From assembly GCA_016791365.1 (NCBI GenBank), contig JAEUMT010000021.1, forward strand, positions 102,396-166,395: DNA of 64,000 nucleotides, read 5' to 3'. Source of the DNA: Hyphomonadaceae bacterium (lineage in GTDB: Bacteria > Pseudomonadota > Alphaproteobacteria > Caulobacterales > Aquidulcibacteraceae). Numbering within the stretch: position 1 is the stretch's first letter; every line of letters starts with the position of its first letter. This document shows, one piece after another, positions 18,727 to 26,985 of the stretch. A model generated the notes under the pieces. That model was not told the DNA's origin. It did no database searches and saw nothing but the letters and a program-made list of their open reading frames with translations. The position numbers and the translations under genes are program-made.

Positions 18727-20892
18727 ATGCGCCCATCGCTTACGTGGGTCAGCGCCATCGCGCTGACTGCTGGACTTTGCACGCCCGCTTTCGGCCAAGA
18801 AGCCAATAGTGGCGATGAGGCCGCCGAAGAGATCGTCGTGGTCGGCCATGGTTCGCAGGTTGGATTGACCGACCCCTATGCCGGCGGCCAAGTCGCCCGC
18901 GGTGGCCGCGTCGGTCTGTTCGGCAATCTCGACATGATGGACGCGCCATTCGCCGGCACGGCTTACACCGAAGATCTCATTCACGATCAGCAAGCCCGCA
19001 GCGTCGGCGATATCCTGCAGAACGATCCGGTGGTGCGCGTCGCCAAGGGCTTCGGCAACTTCCAGGAACTCTATGTCATTCGCGGCTTTCCGGTCTTCTC
19101 GGACGACATGACCTACAACGGCGTCTATGGCATCCTGCCGCGCCAATACGTTGCAGCAGAGTTGCTCGAACGCGTCGAAGTCTTCCGTGGCGCCAACTCG
19201 TTCTTGAACGGCGCCGCGCCCGGCGGGAGCGGCGTGGGCGGCGCCTTCAATTTGGTGCCGAAGCGCGCGCCGGATGATCCGCTCAGCCGCTTGACGCTTG
19301 GAATAGAAAGCGGCGGTCAGCTCTACGGCGCATTAGATATCGGCCGCCGCTTCGCGGACGATGATTTCGGCGTGCGCTTCAATCTTGTGCGCCGGGACGG
19401 CGAGACTGCCATTGAAGATCAGTCGCGCGAACTCTCCGTGCTTTCGCTGGGCGCTGATTATCGCGGCGATCGGCTTCGCTTCGCGGCTGACGCCGGTTAC
19501 CAGGATCACACCATTGATGCGCCGAGGCCGCAGGTGACGCCGCTGGGCGCCATCCCCGATGCGCCTGAAGCCGATGGCAACTTCGCCCAGCCCTGGACCT
19601 TTACCGACGAGCGCCAATTGTTTGGCGCCGCGCGCGGCGAATGGGACATCAACGACCAACTGACGGCATGGCTGGCCGCCGGCGCGCGTCACGGTGAGGA
19701 AGCCAACGTGCTCGCCAACCCCAGCGCCGCCGCCAATGGCGTTACGTCGGCATATCGGTTTGACAACACGCGCGAGGACGACGTCGTTTCCGCCGATGCG
19801 GGACTGCGCGCGGAATTCGACACCGGCCCCGTTGGCCATCGCCTCATCCTATCTGGAAGCGCGATCAAGTCGGAATCCCGGAACGCCTACGCGTTCTCGA
19901 GCTTCGCCGGCTTCACGGGCGATCTCTACGACCCGTTCGCCGTCGCGCCACCCGCCGCCAATTTCTTCGTCGGCGGCGATCTTTCCAACCCGTTGAAGAC
20001 CGAACAGGTCGACAATTCCAGTCTCGCTATCGCTGACATGCTGAGCATGTTCAATCACCAGCTCATCGTGACGATCGGCGCGCGTCAACAATGGATCGAA
20101 ACGCAGTCTTTCGATTACAATAGCGGCGCTCTCGTCTCCCGCTATGAGGGCGACGCCGTGACGCCGTCCTTCGCGATCGTCTATCAGCCGTCAAATCAAC
20201 TGTCCCTCTACGCAAACTATGCGGAGAGCCTGCAGCCTGGCGCCACCGCGCCCGCGACCAGCGGCGGTTCGCCCGTCCTCAACGCGGGTGAAGTACTGGC
20301 GCCGTTCACCGGCGAGCAATACGAAGCCGGGGTGAAGTATGACGCAGGCACATTTGGCGCGACGTTCAGCGCCTTCTCTCTCGCGCGGCCGAACGCGATT
20401 GTCGTCTCGCAAGTATTTCAGGCGTCAGGTGAGCAGCAGGTCGAAGGCCTGGAATTCACCGTATTCGGCGAGCCGCAAGAGGGCGTGCGTTTGCTTGGCG
20501 GTCTAACCTGGCTCAACGCTGAACTCTCCAGCACCCAGGGCGGCATCAACGAAGGCAATCGCCCGATCGGCATTCCGGAGCTGCAAGCAAACATGAACGT
20601 CGAATGGGATGTCCCCTTTGCGCCGGGGCTCACATTGGACGCACGCGTGCAATACACCGGCGACCAACAGGTGAACGAGGGCAACACCGTCGAACTCGAC
20701 GCCTGGACGAGGTTGGATCTCGGCGCACGCTACACGGTCGATCTTGACGGACGTCCGATAGCGTTGCGCGCCCGCGTGGAGAACGTCACCGATGAGAACT
20801 ACTGGGCCTCAACCGGCGGCTATCCTGGCGCGAACTATCTCGTGCTTGGCGCACCGCGCACGATCGTGGTCTCGGCCTCGATAGATTTCTAG
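18727..20892 (+). CDS. TonB-dependent ferric-siderophore receptor
   Basis: Outer-membrane receptor of 721 aa. A signal peptide ends near residue 22 (AFGQE), followed by a TonB-box-like EEIVVVG, then a plug domain (GDILQNDPVVRVAKGF, YVIRGF, RVEVFRGANSFLNGAAPGG) and a beta-barrel ending in the aromatic SASIDF. The plug resembles FhuA/ferrichrome-type receptors, so a hydroxamate siderophore is the likely ligand. The PepSY gene downstream and the Fur-like and FNR-like sites upstream support iron-linked control. Confidence 0.9.
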   Translation: MRPSLTWVSAIALTAGLCTPAFGQEANSGDEAAEEIVVVGHGSQVGLTDPYAGGQVARGGRVGLFGNLDMMDAPFAGTAYTEDLIHDQQARSVGDILQNDPVVRVAKGFGNFQELYVIRGFPVFSDDMTYNGVYGILPRQYVAAELLERVEVFRGANSFLNGAAPGGSGVGGAFNLVPKRAPDDPLSRLTLGIESGGQLYGALDIGRRFADDDFGVRFNLVRRDGETAIEDQSRELSVLSLGADYRGDRLRFAADAGYQDHTIDAPRPQVTPLGAIPDAPEADGNFAQPWTFTDERQLFGAARGEWDINDQLTAWLAAGARHGEEANVLANPSAAANGVTSAYRFDNTREDDVVSADAGLRAEFDTGPVGHRLILSGSAIKSESRNAYAFSSFAGFTGDLYDPFAVAPPAANFFVGGDLSNPLKTEQVDNSSLAIADMLSMFNHQLIVTIGARQQWIETQSFDYNSGALVSRYEGDAVTPSFAIVYQPSNQLSLYANYAESLQPGATAPATSGGSPVLNAGEVLAPFTGEQYEAGVKYDAGTFGATFSAFSLARPNAIVVSQVFQASGEQQVEGLEFTVFGEPQEGVRLLGGLTWLNAELSSTQGGINEGNRPIGIPELQANMNVEWDVPFAPGLTLDARVQYTGDQQVNEGNTVELDAWTRLDLGARYTVDLDGRPIALRARVENVTDENYWASTGGYPGANYLVLGAPRTIVVSASIDF

Positions 20893-20904
20893 GATCGCGC
20901 CACG

Positions 20905-22047
20905 GTGAGGAGGAGCACGCTCAGCGCTTGGGCCTTCGTCCACAAGTGGACGAGCCTTATCTGCACGCTGTTCCTCCTCATGCTGTGCGTCACGGGCCTG
21001 CCCCTGATTTTTCACGACGAGATCGACGAGGCGCTCAACACACAGACCTGGCGCCCCGCCCATCCCGAGGGGCCGCTGCTCGACTATGACGCGATCCTTG
21101 CGCGCGCGCTCCACAATCGGCCAGGCGAAGTTCCGCTGTTCATGAGCTTCGACATCGATCGTCCGGTCGTGAATGTGACGACCGGCCCACGCCCCGACGC
21201 CGCCGCCGGCGAAATGCATTTCGCTTCATTCGACCACACGAGTGGCGAACTGGTGGCGCCGTCCAACGGCGACGGCGGGTTGATGGACTTTCTGCTGCAG
21301 CTTCACACCGACATGTTTTTAGGCTTGCCGGGCATGCTGCTGCTCGGCGCAATGGGCGTATTGTTCATCCTTGCCGTCATCTCCGGCATCGTGCTGTACG
21401 CGCCGTTTATGCGAAAACTCGACTTTGGCACGCTGCGCACGACGCGCTCCGCGCGTCTCGCATGGCTCGACCACCATAATCTGCTTGGCGTCGTCACGGT
21501 TGCCTGGGTGCTTGTGGTCGGCTTCACCGGCGTCATCAACACGCTAGCGACCCCAATCCTGGACTACTGGAAAGCGGATCAGCTCGCCGATCTCACCGCT
21601 CAGCATCAGGGTGGGACAATTGCTCCCGGGCAATTCACTTCCGTGCACGCAGCCATCGCCGCTGCGGAAGCCGCGGCCCCCGGCATGACGCTGCAATTCG
21701 TCGCCTTTCCGGGCGGCGCCTTTTCCACTGACGCGCACATCGCCGTCTTCCTGCACGGCCGCACACCGCTGACGGAGCATTTGATCACGCCAGTGCTCGT
21801 TGACGCACAAAGCGGGCGCGTTGTTGGCCTGCGTGAAATGCCCTGGTACGCAAAGGCGCTGTCGCTGTCTCAGCCGCTTCACTTTGGCGATTATGGCGGC
21901 TTACCGCTCAAAATCCTTTGGACGCTGCTCGATCTGCTGACCATCTTTGTGCTGGTTAGCGGCCTCTACCTCTGGCTGGCGCGATCACGCGGTGACGCAA
22001 GATCAGACGTCCTCGATGCGCTCGCAAACGGCGATGGCGCCAAATGA
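20905..22047 (+). CDS. PepSY domain iron-uptake membrane protein
   Basis: PepSY-associated transmembrane protein (PiuB/FoxB-like) of 380 aa with a GTG start. Four hydrophobic helices are visible: CTLFLLMLCVTGLPLIF near residue 20, one near 145, VTVAWVLVVGFTGVINT near 200 and one near 350. Conserved histidines flank the helices (FVHKWTSL, LQLHTDMFLG, LDHHNLLG). Family members are proposed to reduce iron from ferric siderophores at the inner membrane. It sits 12 nt after a siderophore receptor, so the two very likely work together. Confidence 0.85.
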   Translation: MRRSTLSAWAFVHKWTSLICTLFLLMLCVTGLPLIFHDEIDEALNTQTWRPAHPEGPLLDYDAILARALHNRPGEVPLFMSFDIDRPVVNVTTGPRPDAAAGEMHFASFDHTSGELVAPSNGDGGLMDFLLQLHTDMFLGLPGMLLLGAMGVLFILAVISGIVLYAPFMRKLDFGTLRTTRSARLAWLDHHNLLGVVTVAWVLVVGFTGVINTLATPILDYWKADQLADLTAQHQGGTIAPGQFTSVHAAIAAAEAAAPGMTLQFVAFPGGAFSTDAHIAVFLHGRTPLTEHLITPVLVDAQSGRVVGLREMPWYAKALSLSQPLHFGDYGGLPLKILWTLLDLLTIFVLVSGLYLWLARSRGDARSDVLDALANGDGAK

Positions 22048-22235
22048 AACCAAAACCCGGATCCGGCCGATCGATAGCGGCGATCTTCGCGATGCCGACC
22101 CTCTTGGCGTGCCTTAGCCTCGCTGGCCTGATCGCCGCCCTTGTCGGAAATGACATATGGGACGTGCTGTCATGGTTCGCGCTAGCTGGGCCGGTCGCTA
22201 TCGTGATCTGGGCGATACTGGCGCGGCGGCGTTAG
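22044..22235 (+). CDS. Small membrane protein of the PepSY operon
   Basis: A 63-aa protein with two hydrophobic helices and a basic tail (LARRR). Its ATG overlaps the PepSY stop in ATGA, so it is translationally coupled and is the last gene of the receptor-PepSY operon. No family is recognised. Small two-helix proteins in this place are often found after PepSY genes, and a partner role is plausible. The stop overlaps the end of the convergent membrane protein gene by four bases. Confidence 0.65.
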   Translation: MKPKPGSGRSIAAIFAMPTLLACLSLAGLIAALVGNDIWDVLSWFALAGPVAIVIWAILARRR

Positions 22236-22669
22236 CGATCAAGCGCCAACGCAAACTTGAGATGCTCGCGCACCCAGCCAACGAAACTCAGCCAAAGCCC
22301 CAGAAGCAATTGCAGGCAAACAATGATCTGCAGCGCGATTGGCGCCGCGACCACAGCATCCGTCATCTCCGAGCCCAGGCCTGGAGCGATCATCAACGCG
22401 GCCCCTTTGAACGAGCCGCCGATCCCGATGAGTGAAATCGACGCCGCGCTGAATCCCGACCAATGATGATGCGCGGCAACGATGCCTAGCCCGACGATTA
22501 ACGTGAAGGCGCCGGCGACGAAGGTAAGCGCGTCATCTTGCATGAAGCTTGCAAAGAATTCTGGGATGGTGTCGCGGCGGACGCATAAGGCGACCGCCAT
22601 GGCGATGAGATAAGGGCCGACGATACGGGCCAACGTGCGGGTTCTGAGCGCGGGGTCATAGTCATGCAT
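22232..22669 (-). CDS. Four-helix membrane protein downstream of the RIC gene
   Basis: Hypothetical integral membrane protein of 145 aa with four helices: GPYLIAMAVALCV, LTFVAGAFTLIVGLGIVAA, a glycine-rich one near residue 80 and LQIIVCLQLLLGLWLSFVGW. A short cytoplasmic start (HDYDPALRTRTLAR) and the segment AAHHHWSGFS stand out. No named family is recognised. It follows the YtfE-like gene on the same strand after 81 nt and is probably expressed with it from the upstream FNR/FixK-type box, which suggests a link to NO or low oxygen. Confidence 0.7.
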   Translation of the reverse strand: MHDYDPALRTRTLARIVGPYLIAMAVALCVRRDTIPEFFASFMQDDALTFVAGAFTLIVGLGIVAAHHHWSGFSAASISLIGIGGSFKGAALMIAPGLGSEMTDAVVAAPIALQIIVCLQLLLGLWLSFVGWVREHLKFALALDR

Positions 22670-22750
22670 CTTCGATCCTTCGCCAACCAGACTGCGCCAC
22701 TGGCCAAACCTGCGCGTTGAGCGCGCGCAATTTCTGGCTGTTTCCGCGCC

Positions 22751-23296
22751 CTACTCGAACATGGGAAACAGCACATTGTTCTCGGTATCTATGTGCGCCC
22801 GCAGATCATCGTGGAGCTTGCGACAACCGGCATAAAGGTCGCGCCAGCTCTTGCATGCATCCTCGGGCGGCTTGAAGGCGCGTGCGCCCGCCTGAAGCTC
22901 CACAAGACGAGCGTCATGCTCGGCATGCTCAAAGCGCATTCGCCGTATCGCAAACGGCGCACACCCCGCACCACCCGCGAGCAGCGCGGGAAAGAGCATC
23001 TGCTCTTCCTTCATCATATGCGCTTCCAGTTCCGCGAACGTGACTTTCAAAAACCCCGCGAGACCCGTCGGACACTCGGGATGTGCGGCGTGAACCGTCT
23101 CCACGCGTTCCGCCAATCGAATGAGCTCCGGAAGTTCGCGCCGGTGGGTCTCGTGAAACCGATCAAGAATGAAGGCGATCAACGCGTCCGGCGGATCGGA
23201 GCCCTTGTCGCGTCGCTCCAACGAGATATCCAATCCGGGCTCGGAAACGAACGACCCTTCCATCGCGGTATCGGCTTCGGTCATCATCATCATCAT
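22751..23296 (-). CDS. Hemerythrin-like di-iron protein, YtfE/RIC type
   Basis: A 181-aa protein with the hemerythrin-like fold of the iron-sulfur cluster repair family (RIC, YtfE, ScdA). Ligand histidines and glutamates are in ETHRRELPEL, AHMMKEEQMLFP, EHAEHD and LRAHIDTENNVLFP. The N-terminal ScdA_N domain of E. coli YtfE is absent or reduced. The start is ambiguous: five ATG codons stand in a row (23284-23296) and a further in-frame ATG lies at 23332; CGGAG before the run supports the run. An FNR/FixK-type box lies 47 nt upstream. Likely role: repair of Fe-S clusters after nitrosative stress. Confidence 0.85.
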   Translation of the reverse strand: MMMMMTEADTAMEGSFVSEPGLDISLERRDKGSDPPDALIAFILDRFHETHRRELPELIRLAERVETVHAAHPECPTGLAGFLKVTFAELEAHMMKEEQMLFPALLAGGAGCAPFAIRRMRFEHAEHDARLVELQAGARAFKPPEDACKSWRDLYAGCRKLHDDLRAHIDTENNVLFPMFE

Positions 23297-23343
23297 GGAT
23301 TGCGCTCCGGGAGCGAAGGTGCCGCATCCCACGCGGCGGCGGT

Positions 23344-23357
23344 TTGACGCCCATCAA
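23344..23357 (-). promoter_or_regulatory. FNR/FixK-type box upstream of the RIC gene
   Basis: TTGACGCCCATCAA matches nine of ten fixed positions. It is 47 nt upstream of the first ATG of the five-ATG run, suitable for driving the RIC gene and the membrane protein after it. Confidence 0.75.
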
Positions 23358-23447
23358 GTCGCGCAAATTTGCCACGGTCGCCGCGAACGAAGCCGCATCA
23401 CGCTTGGGCCTATGCGTCATTGGCGAAAGCGGCTAAACGCAAGCGGC

Positions 23448-23521
23448 GCGGGCGTGATGTAGTGGTAGCCTGGAAGCTTCCCAAGCTTCTCGTGCGGGTT
23501 CGATTCCCGCCGCCCGCTCCA
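23448..23521 (+). tRNA. tRNA-Gly(CCC)
   Basis: A 74-nt tRNA including an encoded CCA. The acceptor stem GCGGGCG pairs with CGCCCGC, the anticodon stem GAAGC/GCTTC encloses TTCCCAA with anticodon CCC at 23480-23482, and the T arm GCGGG-TTCGATT-CCCGC is perfect. The D stem pairs poorly, as far as I can fold it by eye. The gene lies between the RIC and fixT-like genes; I see no integrase or 3'-end duplicate nearby. Confidence 0.93.
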
Positions 23522-23530
23522 GGTTTCAGG

Positions 23531-23902
23531 TCACGAGGACGGCCCGAGCATGGCGCGAACCGTGGTCGCCAACGCATCGCCGATAAGTGGTTTTTCAACG
23601 ATGCCGATCCCGGCTGTCGCCGCGCGTCGCACCATGCTTTCGGTGGGATGCGTTGTGATTAGGACGGCGGGCATGCTGATGCCGCGCGCCCGCAAACGGG
23701 CCACCGTGTCCAGGCCGGAAAGGCCAGGCAGGCGCTCGTCAATGACAAGGCACGTCCCAGGATCGGTCGGCGGATCTTCCAGGAGATCTTCGCCACGCGC
23801 GAAGGTGCGAACCTCGTAGCCCTCGGTCTCAAACGAAAAGCGAAGTGCATTTAAAACATGCGGGTCGTCATCGACGAGAACCAGGTGGCGCGCGCTGACC
23901 AT
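23531..23902 (-). CDS. Single-domain receiver, FixT-like
   Basis: A 123-aa stand-alone receiver domain. The acidic pocket DDD (residues 11-13), phospho-acceptor Asp55 in CLVIDERLPG, Thr84/Thr85 and Lys105 in VEKPL are all present, and no output domain follows. It sits directly after fixLJ with its own FNR/FixK box 32 nt upstream. In Caulobacter crescentus the FixK-dependent single-receiver FixT inhibits FixL, and this gene has the same place and control. It lacks the cysteine set reported for that FixT (only Cys51 here), so redox sensing is not expected. The identity as FixT is an inference from context. Confidence 0.8.
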   Translation of the reverse strand: MVSARHLVLVDDDPHVLNALRFSFETEGYEVRTFARGEDLLEDPPTDPGTCLVIDERLPGLSGLDTVARLRARGISMPAVLITTHPTESMVRRAATAGIGIVEKPLIGDALATTVRAMLGPSS

Positions 23903-23934
23903 GCGCCGTTGTGAGCGCGTCTGGGATTCACGTG

Positions 23935-23948
23935 TTGATCTGAGTCAA
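23935..23948 (-). promoter_or_regulatory. FNR/FixK box between fixJ and the fixT-like gene
   Basis: TTGATCTGAGTCAA matches nine of ten fixed positions. It overlaps the last codons of fixJ and ends 32 nt before the ATG of the receiver gene, giving that gene its own FixK-dependent promoter. Confidence 0.8.
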
Positions 23949-24556
23949 TCGGAGGCGATCAAGGACATCCGGACCAGGTCCGCCAGCGTGCGGGCCTGCA
24001 TCTTTTCCATGACGTTCGCGCGGTAAATTTCGACCGTTCGGGGGCTGATGCCCAGCAATTGGGCCGCGGATTTGTTGGACTCGCCAGCCGCTACCGCATT
24101 GAACACGTCGCGCTCGCGCGCCGTCAGCTGGGCCAAACGCTCGACAATCTCCGAGCGCTCCGGGGAGGCGCCGAGATTGGCCTGCAGTTCGAGCCCGCGT
24201 TCAACCGCGGCTAAGAGCGCGCCGTCATCGAATGGCTTTTCAAGAAAATCGACGACGCCGCTCTTCATGGCCTCAACCGCCATCGCGACATCGGCGTGTC
24301 CGGTGAGCACTATGATCGGGTGACGCACGCCGCGTTGCTTCAGCGCTTCGATGAGTTCAAGGCCGGTCATTCCCGGCATGCGCACGTCAGTGATGATGAG
24401 ACCTGGCGCCAGGCTATCCGCTACCGCCAGCAAATCCGCGCCCGAAGCGTAGGAGCGGACATCCCAGTCCGCCGTGCCCAACACGAACGAGAGTGAATCA
24501 CGCACCGCAGAATCGTCGTCGACGACATGGATGACGGGGTTCGCGGCCATGCTCAT
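23945..24556 (-). CDS. fixJ: Response regulator FixJ
   Basis: Two-domain regulator of 203 aa: receiver (Asp57 in [10 protein letters not shown], Thr-Gly in VLTGHADV, Lys in FLEKPFDD) and a LuxR-type helix-turn-helix ([43 protein letters not shown] split over residues 140-185). The [21 protein letters not shown] region is characteristic of FixJ. It overlaps fixL by four bases. Phosphorylated FixJ should activate the divergent fixK gene and possibly other genes. Confidence 0.93.
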   Translation of the reverse strand: MSMAANPVIHVVDDDSAVRDSLSFVLGTADWDVRSYASGADLLAVADSLAPGLIITDVRMPGMTGLELIEALKQRGVRHPIIVLTGHADVAMAVEAMKSGVVDFLEKPFDDGALLAAVERGLELQANLGASPERSEIVERLAQLTARERDVFNAVAAGESNKSAAQLLGISPRTVEIYRANVMEKMQARTLADLVRMSLIASD

Positions 24557-26055
24557 TCCACCACGCTTCCTTCATCGTGCGCGAGAGGCACTGTGAAATG
24601 AAACACCGCACCACGCGTTGGTTGCGATTCCGTCCAGATGCGTCCGCCGTGCGCTTCCACGATGGTGCGTGAAATCGACAGGCCTACGCCCATACCACTG
24701 GCCTTCGTTGTCACGAAAGGCTGAAACAGCTTCTCAGCGGCAACAGGATCCAAGCCCGGACCGGTGTCGGCGATGGTGACGGTCGCCATCTCGTCCGCGA
24801 CGGAAGTTGAAACGCTCAAAAGCCGCTGTGGTTGGTCATGCATGGCGTCCAAGGCATTGCGGACCAAATTGACGATGACCTGTTGGATTTGAACTCGGTC
24901 CACCATCACGCGATCGCGATGCGGGTCGATAGCATAGCGGACTTCGACATTGGCGTCGCGCGAGCCCAACAAAGCCAGATGACAAGCTTCATGAACCAGC
25001 TTCGCCAATGACTCGCTGCTGCGCTCGCCTTCCCCGCGTGAGAGAAAATTGCGCAAACGCCTGATGATTTCACCTGCCCGAAGCGCTTGCTCGGCCGCCT
25101 TCTCCATGGCCTCATCGATGCGCCCGTCGCGCTCCGGGGCCTTCTCAAGCAAGCGCCGGGCGCCGTTCAAATAATTGGCGATCGCGCTCAGGGGCTGGTT
25201 TAGCTCGTGTGCCAAAGCGGACGCCATTTCCCCCATCGCACTCAAACGCGAGATGTGCACGACCTCCGCCTGCAGTTCGCGCAAACGCGCCTCGCTCTCT
25301 TGCGCCTCGGTCAAATCACGGACGAAACCGGTAAAGACGCGCGCCGCGCCGGAGTTCACTTCCCCGACCGCCAATTCCATCGGAAAGGTCGAACCGTCCT
25401 TGCGTGCGCCGACAACGATGCGGCCGATGCCAATGATGCGCTTCTCGCCGGTCGCGAGATAGCGTTCCAGGTAAGCGTCGTGCTGCGTGCGAAACGGCTC
25501 GGGCATGAGCATGCTGATGTTTCGCCCCAGCACCTCATCGGGCCGCCACCCGAACATCTTCTCCGATGACGCGCCGTAGGACTGGATAATGCCGACATCG
25601 TCAATGACGATCATGGCTTCCGGCGCAGTGTCAAAGATCGAGCGGAGATGCGCTTCGCGCTCCTCCAACACTCGCGCCGAGGCCTCGCGCCGCAAGCGTC
25701 TGCGCACCGCCATCTCACCGGCGATTGAAACGGCTACGCCGACAACGCCGAATATCCAGGCGTCTCCCGGATGGGAGAAACCGCGTTCGACGCCCAGCCC
25801 CATCCCAAGCGCGAGCCCCAATCCCGTCGTCACAAATCCGGGGACCCATCCGCGCCAAAACGCGGCGGCCGCTACGGCAGGCGCCAGCACGAGGAGGACA
25901 GCGTCGACGGAAATCGTGCTCGGCGATACGCTGATGGCCCACACCGCGACGACGAGCACAAGCGCGCCGAGCGCGTACTCGGCCGCGCGCTCGCGCGAAA
26001 ACCAGCGCCGGAGCGATTCAGTGGTTGGTTGGGGCCGCGTCGTCTGTTCGTTCAC
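24553..26055 (-). CDS. fixL: Oxygen sensor histidine kinase FixL (haem PAS)
   Basis: Kinase of 500 aa that is inhibited when oxygen binds its haem. The N-terminus (about 25-115) has three to four membrane helices. The PAS domain (about 135-250) keeps the proximal haem ligand His192 in QHDAYLERY and the distal Arg212 in IIGIGR, both aligned with Bradyrhizobium FixL His200 and Arg220. The kinase core has the H-box His283 in [13 protein letters not shown]-box [18 protein letters not shown] and GMGVGLSIS. The haem residues indicate a functional oxygen sensor. Transcription runs fixL-fixJ, divergent from fixK. Confidence 0.95.
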   Translation of the reverse strand: MNEQTTRPQPTTESLRRWFSRERAAEYALGALVLVVAVWAISVSPSTISVDAVLLVLAPAVAAAAFWRGWVPGFVTTGLGLALGMGLGVERGFSHPGDAWIFGVVGVAVSIAGEMAVRRRLRREASARVLEEREAHLRSIFDTAPEAMIVIDDVGIIQSYGASSEKMFGWRPDEVLGRNISMLMPEPFRTQHDAYLERYLATGEKRIIGIGRIVVGARKDGSTFPMELAVGEVNSGAARVFTGFVRDLTEAQESEARLRELQAEVVHISRLSAMGEMASALAHELNQPLSAIANYLNGARRLLEKAPERDGRIDEAMEKAAEQALRAGEIIRRLRNFLSRGEGERSSESLAKLVHEACHLALLGSRDANVEVRYAIDPHRDRVMVDRVQIQQVIVNLVRNALDAMHDQPQRLLSVSTSVADEMATVTIADTGPGLDPVAAEKLFQPFVTTKASGMGVGLSISRTIVEAHGGRIWTESQPTRGAVFHFTVPLAHDEGSVVE

Positions 26056-26138
26056 GGGCCGTCGGCCTCTCCTCGGGGGCAGCCAGCGGCCGCTTCGCCC
26101 AGTTTAGGGCGGCCTCCGGCGAAGCTCCAGTCGCCCAT

Positions 26139-26152
26139 TTGATCTCGATCAT
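26139..26152. promoter_or_regulatory. FNR/FixK-type box in the fixL-fixK intergenic region
   Basis: TTGATCTCGATCAT has nine of ten fixed positions. It is 84 nt upstream of fixL and 177 nt upstream of fixK, so it could give FixK feedback on fixLJ. Confidence 0.6.
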
Positions 26153-26221
26153 CGCAGGCGCCCCGCCGGGGTGGTATTTTCAAGCTACACTCGCTTCCCG
26201 GGATTGCCCTCAGGGGCCGCG

Positions 26222-26244
26222 CCGTACGGCATATGCCGCTACGG
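26222..26244. promoter_or_regulatory. Interrupted palindrome upstream of fixK
   Basis: The arms CCGTA and TACGG flank the perfect palindrome CGGCATATGCCG, with one extra C before the right arm. It ends 85 nt before the fixK ATG, where an activator such as FixJ would bind. I cannot match it to a known FixJ consensus with confidence. Confidence 0.4.
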
Positions 26245-26329
26245 CTAGGGGTTTATCCTTAAGCGTCCATCCCGAATTTCTGGCTGTCTGAAAGCACCGT
26301 AGCTTGCTTCTTATCAAGGAGCAGACGCC

Positions 26330-26977
26330 ATGATCACTTCGTTCGAGGCCGCAACCGACATCATCGAGTTCGGACCACAACTCAGTCTTCGCGGCGTGCG
26401 CATGCACTTTGCCCGCAACGCCGAGATTTTCGGTGAAGGCGAAGAGGCCGAGTACGTTTATCGCGTCGTTTCGGGCGCGGTTCGGACCATGCGCTTCACC
26501 TCTGACGGCCGCCGGCAAATCCTCGGCTTCCACCTCCCGGGCGACATCTTCGGGGTCGAGATCGGCGATACCCACAGCCTGTCGGCCGAAGCTGTCTCCG
26601 GCTGCGATGTCGTGCTGGTACGGCGCTCCTGCGTCGACAAGGCCGTCAGCGAAAATACCGGCGCCGCCCGCGCGCTCCTGACCCTCACCTCCGAACACCT
26701 TTCCAGCGCCCGCGCGCACGCTCTCGTCCTCGGACGCAAAGGCGCGGGCGAACGCGTCGCCGCCTTCCTGCTCGAGCTTGCCGGGCGTTTCGTTTCCAAG
26801 AACGAACTCGATCTGCCCATGTCGCGGGCCGATATCGCCGACTATCTTGGCCTCACGATTGAAACCGTATCGCGCGCATTCTCCGAGTTTGAACGCGAAT
26901 GCGCGATCGCGCTGCCGAGTTCACGCCACGTTGTGATGCGCAATCCCTCCGCGCTGATGCACTACGAGGCGGCGTAA
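26330..26977 (+). CDS. fixK: Crp/Fnr family regulator FixK
   Basis: Transcription factor of 215 aa with a cyclic-nucleotide-binding-like beta roll (about 20-130) and a winged helix-turn-helix. The recognition helix MSRADIADYLGLTIETVSR keeps Glu178, Ser181 and Arg182, the E..SR set that reads TTGAT half-sites in FNR and FixK. It lacks the N-terminal cysteine cluster of FNR, so it should not sense oxygen itself; control comes from FixLJ encoded divergently. It is the best candidate to bind the many TTGAT-N4-ATCAA boxes in this window. Confidence 0.93.
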   Translation: MITSFEAATDIIEFGPQLSLRGVRMHFARNAEIFGEGEEAEYVYRVVSGAVRTMRFTSDGRRQILGFHLPGDIFGVEIGDTHSLSAEAVSGCDVVLVRRSCVDKAVSENTGAARALLTLTSEHLSSARAHALVLGRKGAGERVAAFLLELAGRFVSKNELDLPMSRADIADYLGLTIETVSRAFSEFERECAIALPSSRHVVMRNPSALMHYEAA

Positions 26978-26985
26978 CAGAGCGA

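Noticed and set aside
23282..23296. CAT repeat as a microsatellite for phase variation
   Set aside because: Only five units of three bases: changes in number would keep the frame, so no on/off switching is expected.
23448..23521. tRNA-Gly as an integration site of a mobile island
   Set aside because: No integrase, no duplicate of the tRNA 3' end and no change of gene style was seen on either side; the island genes look like native alphaproteobacterial genes.
24553..26055. Possible loss of the haem ligand in FixL, because the residue before IIGIGR is Arg
   Set aside because: Alignment with known FixL shows that the proximal His is the one in HDAYLERY (His192), which is present.
26330..26977. 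Assignment of the Crp/Fnr gene as a true oxygen-sensing Fnr
   Set aside because: The N-terminal cysteine cluster is absent, and the gene is divergent from fixLJ, which fits FixK.
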